From Emydura subglobosa (lineage: Eukaryota; Chordata; Testudines; Chelidae): a stretch of 64,000 bases of DNA. Below the pieces are notes generated by a model. That model was not told the DNA's origin and ran no database searches. It saw only the letters and a list, made by a program, of their open reading frames with translations. Shown piece by piece: positions 45,351-57,928 of this stretch. The DNA lies in NCBI GenBank assembly GCA_007922225.1, contig ML679956.1, forward strand, positions 19,131,049 to 19,195,048, written 5' to 3'. How positions within the stretch are numbered: the stretch's first letter is position 1; the number at the start of each line of letters is the position of its first letter. The translations under genes were made by a program, and so were the position numbers.

Positions 45351-47190
45351 CTACATAAATATAACAATTTCTTTCACAAGTTTTTCTTCCTACATGTGTT
45401 CAAAATCAGGTGACTTTATTGGCAAAAGTGTGTTTTATTATCTTTTACTCCTGTTAACAATGCAGCACAAATACAGCTATGAGAGATGGAGAGGTCTGTG
45501 CATCAACCTATTAACTCCATCTTGAAGAAAGAATAAGGCAAAAACCCTGTGGTTCCTTGACCAAGGGAACAAGGAGGTGGGGAGAGTACCTCTGTGACAT
45601 CATTTTTTCTTTCTGCTTGTCCCCGCAGAAATTCCTATGCATGAAAAAGAAATGAGGGTCTGTGCCTGAAGAGAGTTGGGAGTTAGAAAAATCATGTATT
45701 TTACTTGTAAACTGAACACATTTGATCTGGAAGTCAGTGATCATGGTGCCTCACAATGCTATTTATGTCCAAACACATATCAGAGCATAAACTATTCATG
45801 TAGTGATCCCTTCAAGATATATGTAACCTAGCAGATATGGTATAACAGCTCATACAATTTTCGAGGAGTTAAACTGTGCCTATACTAGGTGCCAAGTGGC
45901 ATTCCGAGTCATTTTAGCTAACTTTAAAGACACATTTTCTCCTACTTTAGACAAGGAATTTAACCCTGGGCACAGGGACCATGTAAAGTGTATTCACCAT
46001 TTAAATTGGACTAATGCCCTCAAAACAGAGATTAAGTAAGATTTCAAAAGTTCATAGGGATTTTGCAAGCCTTCCGTATAGTGGTGAATTTCATCCTTTG
46101 AGAGTAAAAGCAACACTTCTTTATGGTAGATGAAATTAATCTGTTAATTGTTAAAACTTTATAGTTGTATGCGTTAAATCCCCCTCTACCAAGACGCTGT
46201 GTCCCAAATATAATTTAATTTTTAAACATCTTTCTGGAATCCCATTTGCAGAATGTGGTATTTTTCTTGCTAGCTTCTTCTCCCTCTCTGTCATATTCCC
46301 ATTCTAACTTGCTGACAATTTTAGTGTTTTTCTTTGAATTGTTCTGCTTTTCAGTTTTTATTTTATTAGGATCTCTCAAGATGTTTCTCTTTCTTGTCTG
46401 GCTTTGACTGTAATTTTATTTACACCTGGTGAAAGAAACTCACAAATTGAAGAAAGCTGATGATATGTAAATAGTAGCTTTGAGGAAAGAGGCACCAAAT
46501 TGTTTTTAAAGAGGAACACCATAGTTAGTTCCTTAACCAGAAAGAAAACTGATGCCTATTACAGCTTAACATTAAAGACTCCATTATCTCAAAAGACCAA
46601 GCATTTTAACATGTTTCTATACAATTGTGAAAATTACACAACACCGCAGCTGGAAGACGGTTTTTGTTTTAAATTCCCGCCCAAAAATGCTCATGCCAAT
46701 TTCACATCAGCTATATATTTGCGAAAGGTGTCAATTTAAATCTCGCTTTCAGCCTATATAAATAGCCTTCCAAAAATGTGAGAAAAAATATATCAGTAGT
46801 AAAAAAATCTCCAACACCTACTCTAGCTAAAGTTAATGATGAAAAAAATTAAATTTTCTTCAAACTTTGAAAAATACCTTCCTTTTTGCCCTTAGAGTAA
46901 ATCTGGCAATTTTCAGACCATGTGGGGGAATTTTTAAATCTGAAGTCATAGAAATAAAAAATGACCAAAGGGGCAGTCAGTGAAATTAAAAGACAACAAA
47001 TTTAAAACTGATAAAGAAATATTCCATTTTTACACAACAATTATTTAATTTGCGGAATTCAATTGCCATAAGATATCACTGAAGTGAAGAGCATAGTAGG
47101 ATTAAAAAAAGATGTAGCTATTTGTATGAATAATAAGAAAATCCACAATTACTTAGCTAGGGTATATACGTATATTTTTAAGAGAGCTTC
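45351..47190. other. Unassigned AT-rich DNA
   Basis: No gene or named repeat. 46500-46800 is AT-rich, with a 79-codon frame lacking any motif. Confidence 0.5.
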
Positions 47191-47400
47191 ATGCTTCAGT
47201 GTATTGTAGGGACCAGGGTGTGGGCAGTCTGTCCTCATGGTTTGAGTGAGGAGCCAAGCCAGAAATCAGAGCCAGAATCAGGAGTCAAGCCAAGAGTCAG
47301 AACACGAGTCAAAGTCAGGTGCCAACCCAAAGGTCAGAAACAGAGTCAGGAGTCAAGTCAGAGATCAAAGCCCAAGGGTAGGGCATAGGAGCAGGGACCT
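47191..47400 (+). repeat. Degenerate 'GTCAGGAGTCAAG' short tandem array
   Basis: 47243-47375 is built of loosely repeated 'gtcaggagtcaagccagaatcagag' words with a period of about 10-20 bp. The resulting frames are rich in S, Q, E and R and are compositional. Similar arrays sit inside some LTRs, but no LTR border was found here. Confidence 0.5.
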
Positions 47401-47817
47401 AGAGCAAGGCAGGAAAACAGGAACCGTGAACAGATGGGGTGGGGTGACAGGGTTACAGAGAAGGAGAACAGGAACCAATAACAGCTGGGAGGCAGGAACA
47501 GGGGGGAAGGTAGGGCTCAGAACTTAGGCAACTTGGCAGGGTCCATAGTAGCAGCCAGCCAGGGATTCATCTAATTGCTCAGACAATTGCCTGTGCATCT
47601 TTCTGGTTTAACAGTGCATCCCAGGCAATCAGTAAAGGTGGCCATCTCCCCAATCAGGAACTTTGTGGGCAGGACTGTTTGCGACCTACAGCTTCACTAG
47701 CCCCCCTCCCCAGTGGTTCAGGTGAGCTGATGGCTAATAGCCACAGTCTGAGCACTGCCTGCGGGCCTATATTTGAGGCTTGTGATCCCTCACATGGATT
47801 AACCAAAATGCTTACTG
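47401..47817. other. Unassigned GC-moderate DNA
   Basis: No gene. A repeat is likely because the composition continues from the tandem array, but it could not be named. Confidence 0.35.
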
Positions 47818-47985
47818 ATGGGGGCTAGGCGGAAACTCATCCTATGGGCAACTATTTTGTAATTGTCCACTATAAGGTTTCTTGCACCTTCTCACACATC
47901 TGGTATTGGCCATTGTCAGAGACAGGATACTGGAGTCCTGGTGTGAGGTAGTATGGCTATTCCTAGGTTTCTAAATATGCAGGAG
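47818..47985 (+). repeat. Probable LINE 3'-end fragment
   Basis: 'tgatgggggctaggcggaaact...ggtttcttgcaccttc...catctggtattggccattgtcagagacaggatactgg...gtagtatggctattccta' matches my recollection of a common reptile repeat ending in a 'ttcctatg' tail, analogous to CR1-superfamily 3' ends. No open frame. Family not verified. Confidence 0.4.
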
Positions 47986-48089
47986 CTGTAGAGTGCCAGA
48001 ATGACTCCCCCTGAGATTTAGAAATACTTCTGTGACTCTGAGGGGCTCTCTAAATTCAAAGGTCTGAGTTATTATTATGTTATTAATTA

Positions 48090-48200
48090 ATGTGGTGACA
48101 CCTAGAGGCCCAAACGGAAACTGAGGCCTCATTGTGCCAGGTCCTGTACACAAACACACACATAAAAAGACAGTTCCTTCACCATAGAACTTACAGCTGG
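48090..48200 (+). repeat. SINE-related repeat fragment, second copy
   Basis: It shares 'gcctcattgtgccaggtcctgtacacaaacacacacataaaaagacagt' architecture with 43246-43335 and ends near 'accatagaacttaca'. Diverged and non-coding. Confidence 0.4.
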
Positions 48201-48227
48201 ATTTTCAGATGAGCTTAAGGCCTTGTC

Positions 48228-48340
48228 CACAAGAGAAAATTATACCAATTTAACAGAAATAAATATCCACACAAGGAAGCTGAACTGATTTGACTATAGC
48301 AGCTTCTAAATCAGTACAAATTTTATTGTTACGCTCCTTT
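48228..48340. mobile_element. Possible hAT-like fragment
   Basis: 'ccttgtccacaagagaaaattataccaatttaacagaaataaatatccacacaaggaag' resembles the CTTGTCTACAC-type start of the hAT-like elements at 12.3 and 20.0 kb. No opposite terminus was recognised. Confidence 0.3.
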
Positions 48341-48801
48341 GAAAATTGTAGGCTATAAAATTAACATAAGAGACAACAAACAAACGGGGGGCAGAGGAAG
48401 GTAGGTTACAGGGCAAAGTAACAGTGAAATGACCATGTCTGGTATAATATACAATAGTCATAGCTGACTTGTAAAGCTGAGAAATATATCTTACACATTT
48501 ATGTTAATGTAAGTATATTGTAAAAGAGAATGTTTTAAAAAAGGTTTTCCTTGGGGGAAAAAATAAGACATATCCATAATAAAAGGGGTACATAAAAATG
48601 TTCAACTTTGATCTTCTCTGGAGAGGCACATATCATTGGTTGGGCTTTCTTCATACGTGGAGTAAAGAAAATGCACCAGAATATTTGTGCACTTTTAAAC
48701 TGAAGTAAAATCCTATACAGATTTATGATCTACAGATTCTGATTTGTCATGCAGTTCCAAAATGTAAAACTGTGAAAGTCGTTAGCTCCATTACAGTAAA
48801 G

Positions 48802-49175
48802 CAGAGAACCCCAAACTGTGAGGTGGGTTCTGGCAGAATATTACAGGGAGTGGGGCAAGGCCCAGGTCAGCCCCCATAGGGGATGGGGAGTGAGTAACAC
48901 ACCAGCCCACTCTGCTCAAACTCTGCTTCAGCCCAGTCCCCCCAGCCATGCTCCGGCCCCAGCTCTGAGCCCCCACTCTTGCTGTGGTTCCCGTCTTGGA
49001 CCTGACCTCATTCATAGCCTCAGCCACCAGCTGCCATGGCCCGGCTCCTAACTGCAGTCTTGGCCCCCAGTGTCCTTGGCTCTGCTCCCAGCCTCAGCCC
49101 CAACCATGGCTCTGCTCCCAGGGAGGAAGGTGAGAGAGGGATTGGAGGATGGGGGGAGAAGTTTGGGGACCACTG
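48802..49175. mobile_element. GC-rich hAT element, 7/8-bp target duplication
   Basis: The ends are CAGAGAACCCCAAACTGT and, reverse-complemented, CAGTGGTCCCCAAACTTC. The flanks CAGTAAAG (48794-48801) and GAGTAAAG (49176-49183) agree at seven of eight positions. The 374-bp interior is GC-rich with repeated 'cccagcctcagcccc' and 'ggctctgctccca' words and no transposase. Overlapping frames on both strands are compositional. Confidence 0.8.
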
Positions 49176-49183
49176 GAGTAAAG

Positions 49184-50398
49184 GGACACTCTTAAATTGG
49201 GAGACCAAAAATATAACCACCTGGTTTTGTTTATTTTATGTGTGTTCATAAAATCTATGTACTTTTTTTTTTTGGTTGTACTAATGCTTTTTAAAAGGAA
49301 AAAATAAATGCCAGTAGCCTATCACATTTGAGGGAAACATTAGGTTAAATATATGATTTTCAAATTTCCAAGCATTTATTGTAAACAAACAACAAAGAAA
49401 ATATTTTTAAAATAATGAAAAGATTTTAATCTCTATCAGATTTGAATTAAATCTCTGTGAAAATTAAACATATGTACAGAATAATTTTTCACTTCTATCT
49501 TTTGCGTACTTGTTTCTAAATCATTCTGTCCCTATACTTAATTTTTTATGTTATGATGTGCTGCTTGTTATGCAAGTGTCTTTGTTGTTAACTTATCGCC
49601 TGCAGTATACTTGAGACCCTTTTGTAAATAAGATCACAAATCTCAGTGGGGTTTATCCTGGCAATTGAAATTTCAACGATTCCCCAAGTTCAATTACAAA
49701 CAAGAATAAATCTGTGAAAAAGATGTGACTTATTGCCACTCATTAACTTGTACATTATCTGGTTGATCTCCCTTTAGTGCCTCCCTTTCCCATCTCCCTA
49801 ACACCCACACACACAGAAACACCAGGCATAATTTAGATCTCAGAGTTTGCTGCTAATTATAGTTAGGCTTACCAACCAAGTTAAAGAAAAATTACCTTTT
49901 GGATTCAGGAGGAATAAATCACTGTTAGTTCCAACTACAGATTATGTGTTACAAAGACTTTGAATAAATGCCCTTTATTTTCTGTGAGCATCAGTATACA
50001 ATGAATATTTTCACACTTTACTTCATTTGAACTATTACAAATTTCCAAAATAGCATTAAAATGATAAAGCACAAAGCCTCACATTCCTCTGAAAAATGTG
50101 ACAACAATGTACTGTACTTAGTTAAGCCCATAAAAAATTCAAGTTGATTTACTATTCACAAACAGTTCGTTTCAATAGAGGTAGAGCTGTAAGATAGCTG
50201 TGGAGTCTTCTTACCACATCCCTAGAACTATAAAAGGATTACCTCATCAGAGCTGAACATCTTACTCCATGATGAAAACCAATACTAGAAGAGTTTCCGA
50301 TTCCAAATAGAAGATGTGTTTTGTGAAAGAATCTGATAAAGTAGCCCTCGGAAGTCATGCTGTATTACTATGGTCTTAGTGAGCTTTAATAATGGTCA
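49184..50398. other. Unassigned AT-rich DNA
   Basis: No gene or named repeat, apart from a T-run near 49264. Confidence 0.5.
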
Positions 50399-52775
50399 CC
50401 ATAGAATCACAGAAGATTAGGGTTGGAAGGGACCTCAGGATGCTCAAATCATCCCAGCAGGGCTTTGTCAAGCCGCATCTTAAAAACCTCTAAGGATGGA
50501 GATTCCACCACCTCCTTAGGTAACCAATTCCAGTGCTTCACCACCTTCCAAGTGAAAAAGTTTTTCCTAATATCCAACCTAGACCTCTCCCAATGCAACA
50601 AGAGACCATTGCTCCTAGTTCTGTCATCTACTACCACTGAGAACAGCCTAGCTCCATCGTCCCTGGAACCCCTTTTCAGGTAATTAAAAGCTGTTATCAA
50701 ATCTCCCCTCATTCTTCTCTTCTACAGACTGAACAAGCCTAGTTCCTTCAGCCTATCCTCATAAGTCACGTGCTTCAGTCTCTCAATCATTGTTGCCCAC
50801 CGTTGGATTTTTTCAATTTGTCCACTTTGTTTCTATGGGGGGGGGAAAACTGGACCCAGTACTCCAAATGAGGCCTCACCAGTGCCAAATAGAGGGGCAT
50901 AATCACTTCTCTCGATCTGCTGGTAATGCTCCTACAAATGCAGCTCAATAAGCCATTAACCTTCTTGGCAATAAGGGCACACTGTTGACTTATGTCCAGC
51001 TTCTTATCCACTGTAACTCACAGGTCCTTTTCTGCAGAACTGCTGGCTAGCCAGTTGGTTCCCAGTCTGTAACAGTGCATGGATTCTTCCATCATAAGTG
51101 CAGGACTTCGCACTTGTCCTTGCTGAACCTCATCAGATTTCTTCTGGCCCAATCCTCTAATTTGTCTAGGTCACTCTGTATCCTATCCCTGCCCTCCACT
51201 GTATCAACCATTCCCCACAGCTTAGTGTCATCTGCAAACTTGCTGAGGGTGCAATCCACCCCATCCTCCAGATCATTAATGAAGATTTAGAACAAAACCG
51301 GCCCCAGCACTGACCCCTGCCAACTAGACACCAAGCCCTTGATCACTACCCGTTGAGCCTGATGATCTAGCCAGCTTTCTGTTCATCTTATAGTCCATTC
51401 ATCCAACCCATACTTCTTTAACTTGCTGATAAGAATACTGTGGGAGACCATGTCAAAAGCTTTGCTAAAGTCAAGGTATATCACGGCCACTAATTTCCCC
51501 ACATCCAAAGTGTCAATCATTTCATCATAAAAGGCAATAAGGTTGGTTAGATATGACTTGCCCTTGGTGATTCCATGCTGACTGTTCCTGATCACCTTCT
51601 TCTCTTCCAAGTGCCTCAAAATGAACTCCTTGAGGTCCTGCTCCATGATTTTTTCAGGGACTGAGGTGAGGCTGTCCGGTCTGTAGTTCTCCGGATCCTC
51701 CTCCTTCTCTCTTTTAAGATGGGCACTTTTATGCCTTTTTCCAATCATCTGGGACCTCCCCCAATTGCCACGAGTTCTCAAAGATAATAGCCAATGACTC
51801 TGCAATCATGTCAGTCAACTCCCTCAGCACCCTCTGATGCATTGAATATGGCCCCATGGACTTGTGCATGTCCTATTTCTCTAAATAGTCCTGAACATGT
51901 TCTTTCAGCATTGAGGGCTGCTCACCTCCTCCCCATTCTGTGCTGCACAGTGCAGTACTCTGAGAGCTGACCTTGTCTGTGAAGACAGAGGCAAAAAAGC
52001 ATTGAATACTTCAACTTTTTCCACATCATCTGTCACTAGATTGCCTCCCCCATTCTCTAAGGGGCCCACACCCTCCCTGACCTTCTTGTTACTAACATAC
52101 CTGTAGAAGCCCTTCTTGATACCCTTCATGTCCCTTGCTAGCTGCAACTCCAGTTGTGCTTTGGACCTTCCTGATTTCACTCCTGCATGCTTGAGCAGTA
52201 TTTTTATACTCCTCCCTAGTCATCTGACCAAGCTTCCACTTTTTGTAAGCTTCCTTTTTCTGTTTAAGCTCACCAAAGACTTCTTTGTTAAGCTAAACTG
52301 GTCGCCTGTGATATTTACTATTTTTTCTTCACATTGGGATGGTTTGTTCCTGTACCCTCAAAAAAGTTCCTTTAAAATGCAGCCAGCTCTCTTAGACTCC
52401 TTTCCCTCTCATATTAGCCTTCCAGGGGATCCTGCCCATTAGCTCCCTGAAGGAGTCAAAGTCTGCTTTTCTGCAGTCCAGGGTCCTTATCCTGCTGTTC
52501 TCCTTTCTTCCTTTTGTCAGAATCCTGAACTCGACCATCTCATAGTCACTGCCACCCAAGTTATCATCCACTTCTACTTCCCCTACCAATTCCTCCCAGT
52601 TTGTGAGCAGCAGGTCGAGAGGAGCATGTCTCCTATTAGGTTCCTCCAGCACTTGCACCAGGAAGTTGTCCGCAACACTCTGCAAAAACTTCCAGGATTG
52701 TCTGTGCTCTGCGATATTGCTCTCCCAGCAGATGTCAGGGTGATTGAAGTCCCACATGAGAACCAGGACCTTTGA
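50399..52775 (-). pseudogene. Older CR1 LINE, minus strand, frameshifted
   Basis: The minus strand carries the same stretch of CR1 ORF2 as the 30.7-kb copy, from the middle of the endonuclease (MWDFNHPDICWE at 52757-52722, SDYEMVEF) through the linker (KKEAYKKWKLGQ) and reverse transcriptase ([12 protein letters not shown] near 51450, FADDT-type near 51225-51240) to the C terminus ([19 protein letters not shown] near 50600-50550). The frame breaks many times through stops and indels, and a 9-G run lies at 50837-50845. It is clearly more diverged than the two plus-strand copies. The short tail (rc 'gtgattctat') is at 50400-50409. The 5' end is truncated within the endonuclease near 52770. Confidence 0.88.
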
Positions 52776-53230
52776 TCACCATGCTGCAAGGTATCACCAC
52801 ACAGCCTCTACTGGACCAAAAATTCTGCCATCTGTAGCTGGGTAGATGTTTTTAGGTTTAGAACTCTGAAAGAGTATCTCACAATTCTTTAGTGCATTAA
52901 AGGCTCTGAATACAAAATATGTAAACAATGAAGTTTTGAAGGCACTTCCTTTCAACTCAGAGTTGCTGGATTATTTTCTGTCCTAAGTGGACCTAGCACT
53001 ATTATTGTTCTTCTACCACCCACTTGGGACACTGAGCACAGTGCAGTCTCCAGGAGCACAAAATCTGTGAACTGTCTGAGATGTTTGAACCCTGTGATTA
53101 TTATGTTATTATTTTGTGGCCCGTTCCATCACAGCATCATGTTGTGCGTGTATGTTCTGGGATTTGGTTGCTGTAAAGAATCACTCACAGGTACTGACTG
53201 TCAGTGCCTGCACCTCTTGTAAATGTAAGT
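52776..53230. other. Unassigned DNA
   Basis: No gene or named repeat was seen. Confidence 0.5.
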
Positions 53231-54290
53231 GTGATGCTGGCTGAATTAGGGGGATCATTTATGATATTATTTAACATCAATATGTGAAAATTACAACAAT
53301 TCATACGAGATAGGCCATGTTAGGTACCGTTAGAGGGGTTATAATTTGCTAAGTAAGATGATATTCTTTATGCGTATGAGTCATATTTGTATCGGAAGTT
53401 ATGGATATATTTGATGTATCTGTATTTCAGCTTGTGCTGTGTTTCTGTGCAACATCCCAGACAGGATGGCTGCAGCACTAGATGCTTGACGGCCCATTAA
53501 GGGAACTCAAAGATACAACATGCCCAGGGAAAGAACCCAGGGGCTATACCTTGAGTCACCAGGACTTACTCATGTGACCCTAGACTCCATCTTATTTCTG
53601 TAAATTTCCACAAATGGCATAGCAAAGGCCAAGGGACATAAAAGGCAGCTGCACCACATCCATTTTGTTGTTAGTCTTCAGTCTTCACCTACCTCTGGAT
53701 CAACTCATCTATAACTGAAGCTGTGAAACAATGGACTGAGACCCATCCAGGTACTGGATGTACACCAGAGGGACTATACAAGCCTGCAAACTCCGTAATT
53801 CTAATGAAAACCTGATATATGGACTTTCAAATCATTTGTATGTATCTGATTGCTTTAGTCATTTAACATTTCTCTTATAGTTTGCTTCTTTCCTTTTATA
53901 ATAAACCTTTAGTTTTAGTTACTAAAGGATTGGCTGGTAGCGTGGTATTTTGGATAAGATCCAAACTTATATTGACTTGGTAATGTGGCTGACCCTTTAG
54001 GGTCAGGAGAACCTTTTTGGTAAAGCGCACAGAGTTTTAAATAAACTTACCTCTTTACAGGGCCTAGTGGCTGATTGGGAGCCAGAGACTGAAATACAGT
54101 AAAGGGGGCTGTGTATATTTTTATTTTAGCTTCTTGATAACCAATGTAGGGAATCAGAACCATTGTTTGTGGCTGGTTGGGAAGTCTGACTTCAGTGTCA
54201 CCCACCAGTGCTGGGAAAATCTGCTCTCCTTTTAGAGCCTGCCCTGACGTTGGCATTTTCAGGTGGCTACCCTACACATGGATGGGATAC
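53231..54290 (+). mobile_element. Probable solo LTR
   Basis: A TATA-like ACATAAAAGG at 53636-53645 is followed by an R-like region and a canonical AATAAA at 53900-53905, then 'actaaaggattggctggtagcgtgg' and further U5-like sequence. The left end may be the TGTGATGCTGG near 53230; the right border near 54290 is approximate. No target duplication was resolved and no retroviral internal genes flank it. Confidence 0.5.
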
Positions 54291-54643
54291 AGTAAGCATT
54301 TGGACACTTTCTTATATTGTACAGAAATCTCTCTGCACATGAATGCCCAATCCAAAAATTCTTCCTTTTCAGATGTTTTATTTCCTCTACAGAGACTTCT
54401 AGCGCACTCATTTTGAACTACTATGAAAATGAAATTTACTAGAGGAGATCAAAATGGAGCAGTCCTTCCATCTCTCTCTTTTTCAACAACTTTGGCAGAT
54501 TTTTATTTTTAATTTGTGGGTGATCCACTGCGATATTGCAGGATGGCACAGTTTAGCCTTTCCCTCCCATCTCAAATTGAGGTAACATACATTTGAGACT
54601 ATTTTTCTCATACCATCCTCCACTATAGCTGGCAGGGAAGAGC
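54291..54643. other. Unassigned DNA
   Basis: No gene or named repeat. Confidence 0.45.
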
Positions 54644-54765
54644 AGGGCGGCCAGATAGCAAGTGTGAAAAATCAGAACAGGAGGTGGGGGGCAATAGGTG
54701 CCTATTTAAGGCAAAGTCCCGAGTATCAGGACTGTCACTATAAAATCAGGATATCTGGTCAACCT
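54644..54765. mobile_element. 122-bp miniature inverted-repeat element (AGGGCGGCCAGAT ends)
   Basis: The left end AGGGCGGCCAGATA and the right end, reverse-complemented AGGTTGACCAGATAT, form the terminal repeat. The inside has paired 'gaaaaatcagaacagg' and 'ataaaatcagg' segments. A target duplication was not resolved. Confidence 0.55.
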
Positions 54766-57742
54766 AGGTGAGAGGGACCATGCTCGGAATGAACCAGGTT
54801 GTGACTGGAGCATATTCCTTTGTGCTGCAGTTCTTCAGGCTGAAAACACCTTGTAATGCTGGCCTTGATAGGTAGCAGCTGACATCCTTCATATCTACCC
54901 TTCTCCCTCCTCTACCCCCCACTGTGACAGACATTCCAAAGCAGGGCTGGGAAGAAAGCCAGTAACCCACAATACTACTTTGGCTTTGTGGAAGATTTTA
55001 AATGTTTCAAAATAATTTCTTTAAAAAAAAAATTAAACAGATTTTATTCCTGTTTCTGTACAGTGCAACCCAGACAGGATAACACAAGGATTTCTCCTTC
55101 TGCAAAGAAAAAAACAAGAATAAGGGAAATATCAGCAAGGCAGCAGTCCAACTTTTCAGTTTTGTCTTTGCCTCCTCTGCTGGCAGGAATTCTCTTTCTA
55201 ATTCAAGATCAATGCTAAAGGATATTGCAGAAAAATACAGTACTTAAAAACATAAAGCAATACCACCTGTACATTAAAAAAAGAACAGTTTGTGTGTGTA
55301 TCCGTACAAAAAGCTGGCCAAATTAAAGCATCAACTGAATCTACTGTATTGAAAGATATTTTATATAAATGCTGACAGTTCCTGGTTAGTGAGTTACAGT
55401 ATTTGTCTACTTCCATTTCCATGTTATCACTATTTATCAATTAACTCCTTTTTTAAAAGTCTCGGACTGTAAAATGGGTGTAATACTACTTGTCTCTCTC
55501 ATATGAGATGAGAGACTTTGTTTAATCAATTTAATTAAAGAAATTTAAGACACTGAGTTGGAAACTAGAGAAGTGCAAAGTACACCTATCTTTATCTAAG
55601 GGGGAAAAAGACAAATCTATGGATTGTAAAAGATAAATTTCTCTAATACAAGTACCAATAAACCCTTAATTTTATTTATAAGTACACAGTGCTTGTAATG
55701 GATAAACACAATGAAAGAATTAGCAACATATTTTCCCCCTAATGAACAACAATGTAAGATTAATTGCACTAAAATGTACATTATTGACTGGGAAGAAAAA
55801 AAAACGAATTAGGGCTGCAGCTATTGTATAAGACCTTTAAAATAAAACATGAGAACCTGTCACAGAATGTTAGATTTGTAAGAACCAATCAGACTATCAG
55901 CAATTCCATATTCATACCAAGAAACCAAAAAAAAAAAAAAAAAAAAAGTCATTTTCTACCCTTTAATAAAGGGGCAACTGGGATATCCAATGAAGAATGA
56001 TGATAAAAACTCAAAGTCTGTTACTATAGGCAATAAGTCAGAGACAATTACTACCTTCTACAGAAACATTCCATTGATTTGGCCATTTATTCTTAATAAA
56101 TGGATGTCACACAGCAGAAACCTTAAGAAGAGAAAAGCTCAAAATTATTTATTGCAACATCAAAGTCAATATTTTTAAAATATCTGTATTTGTGTTAATC
56201 TAGACTGCTTCTAAAAGAGACCCTCAAGGCAAATTGTCATAAGTTTAAATATTTCATTATTAACTGAGGCTTCCATTACAGAAATCATCCCATTTACTAT
56301 AAATGTGTCAAGTAACAGGAATATAGAAATGTTACATTTGGTAACATTTGGTACAAAGGGGAGAGAGGAGTCTATAAATTGATATTTTCTCTTACTTTTG
56401 GGCAATCTCAGAATTTTATGTTCTGAAAAATATATCTCCAAAGCAATGAACACTGAGTTTCCCAGAGTTTTCCTATGAGTTTGTTAGTTGACAGTATTGA
56501 AGACTGTGTCACTGTGTGGTAGGATGTTGGGTGATAAGTAGAGGGATCAGAATGAGAGATAGATGGATGTATGCAGCAGAGAGGTGTTTTTCAATTGATA
56601 ACCAGAGGAAAACTTAAAGAGCATTTTACAACGCCTCATGTGGCAACATAGGAAATAAAGGTAGACCAAGAGCTCTGTTTAGCCATGAATTAGGTATTTT
56701 GTGCCACTTTGCTAGCCCAAACGAAGTTATTGAAGGTATTATATTGTGGAAAAGAATTATATACAGATATTCTTTATCAAAGTACTGAAAGTGAATATTG
56801 TTCCATATCTACTGTACCCAATGAGAATTATATCATTGAAAATTTTGCCAGGTTAACTACAGTCCTAAGTTTTTCATCTCTCACACCTTCCTTTTTTTGC
56901 CATCAGTTTTACCATTTTTCTTCCACATAGATCTGCAGTGGTAACATCACAGTATTTCTCTTCAGACTGAGAACCTTCTCAAAAGCAGAAAATTACTTCC
57001 ATCACTTTCAACCAAATGTGATCACATACTCAAGAAGACATTCCTCAATGAGACCACAAACCAGCAACATGATTGGGTGCCTCAAAGCTGTTCCTCAATA
57101 ATTTTTCACTTCCTCCATAATGACAATGTATTAAGTTGTCCACTGAGCTCTCAGAATAGCCATAAAAATTATATTTTTACAATGAGATAGTGTCATGTGT
57201 TTAGCCCTGGAGGTATATTTTATATTACACTTTCTGACTGATTTACAAGTTATGCATTACAAATACTTCTATACTGAAAAAAATATTTTTTCTGTAAGTC
57301 CAAATAATAGCAGCAGTACTGGCTTAATACGAAAGTAGTTTACATTTGAAACTTTTTAAAATTAAAATTAATCTGGAACTGGATTTCATATTCCAATTGT
57401 TTTAGGGTTTAACAGCCAAATGTAGTTGAAAAGGTAAGTCTAAAAAAAATAAGGAAAAATCAACATCAGCAAACCCCCTCAGAAAAAATAACGTATACAT
57501 TCAACTAAGCTTTTCTTACTAGCATGTCACAAGATAAATTCTGCAAAATCAGAGCACGTTAGTGAAGAATGAGAGAGAATGGAACAGGCTGGGACAACCC
57601 TGAGCTTCTGTTAACCACAAGCAAGAACTTCTTGTTTATCTGGTCAGTTTTAACTTTATATCCCATTACGGCACTTCTAAGGACAGATTACAGTGTACGT
57701 GTATAAATTCTAAAAAGTAGTATAGATATAGTATAGTATACT
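54766..57742. other. Unassigned AT-rich DNA with an A21 tract
   Basis: No gene was recognised. A poly-A run of 21 lies at 55927-55947 without an identifiable SINE or LINE body upstream. No other repeat could be named. Confidence 0.5.
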
Positions 57743-57813
57743 AGGCCTGATCCAAAGGCCTCTGAAGTCAATGGAAAAATGCTGATTGACTTCAATAGAC
57801 TTTGGACCAGGCT
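57743..57813. repeat. ~70-bp fold-back repeat, copy 2
   Basis: The left arm AGGCCTGATCCAAAGGCCTC pairs with the right arm 'agactttggaccaggctct'. The centre is 'tgaagtcaatgg...ttgacttcaat', itself palindromic. Same family as 17248-17316. Confidence 0.7.
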
Positions 57814-57858
57814 CTTTGTCTAAACATTACATCCACATTTTCAAACAATTTCCAGGAT

Positions 57859-57928
57859 AGCCTGATCAGAAGCCCACTGAAGTCAACTGATATCTTTCCA
57901 CTGATTTTAATGGACTTTAGATCAGATC
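57859..57928. repeat. ~70-bp fold-back repeat, copy 3
   Basis: The left arm 'agcctgatcagaagcccactgaagtca' pairs with the right arm 'tgattttaatggactttagatcagat'. It lies only 45 bp after copy 2, in the same arrangement. Confidence 0.7.

Noticed and set aside
50394..52782. Apparent 9-bp duplication (GGTCACCAT / GATCACCAT) around the minus-strand CR1
   Set aside because: One mismatch, overlap with the CR1 tail at the 50.4-kb side, and CR1 elements often lack clear target duplications. It is not strong enough to call.
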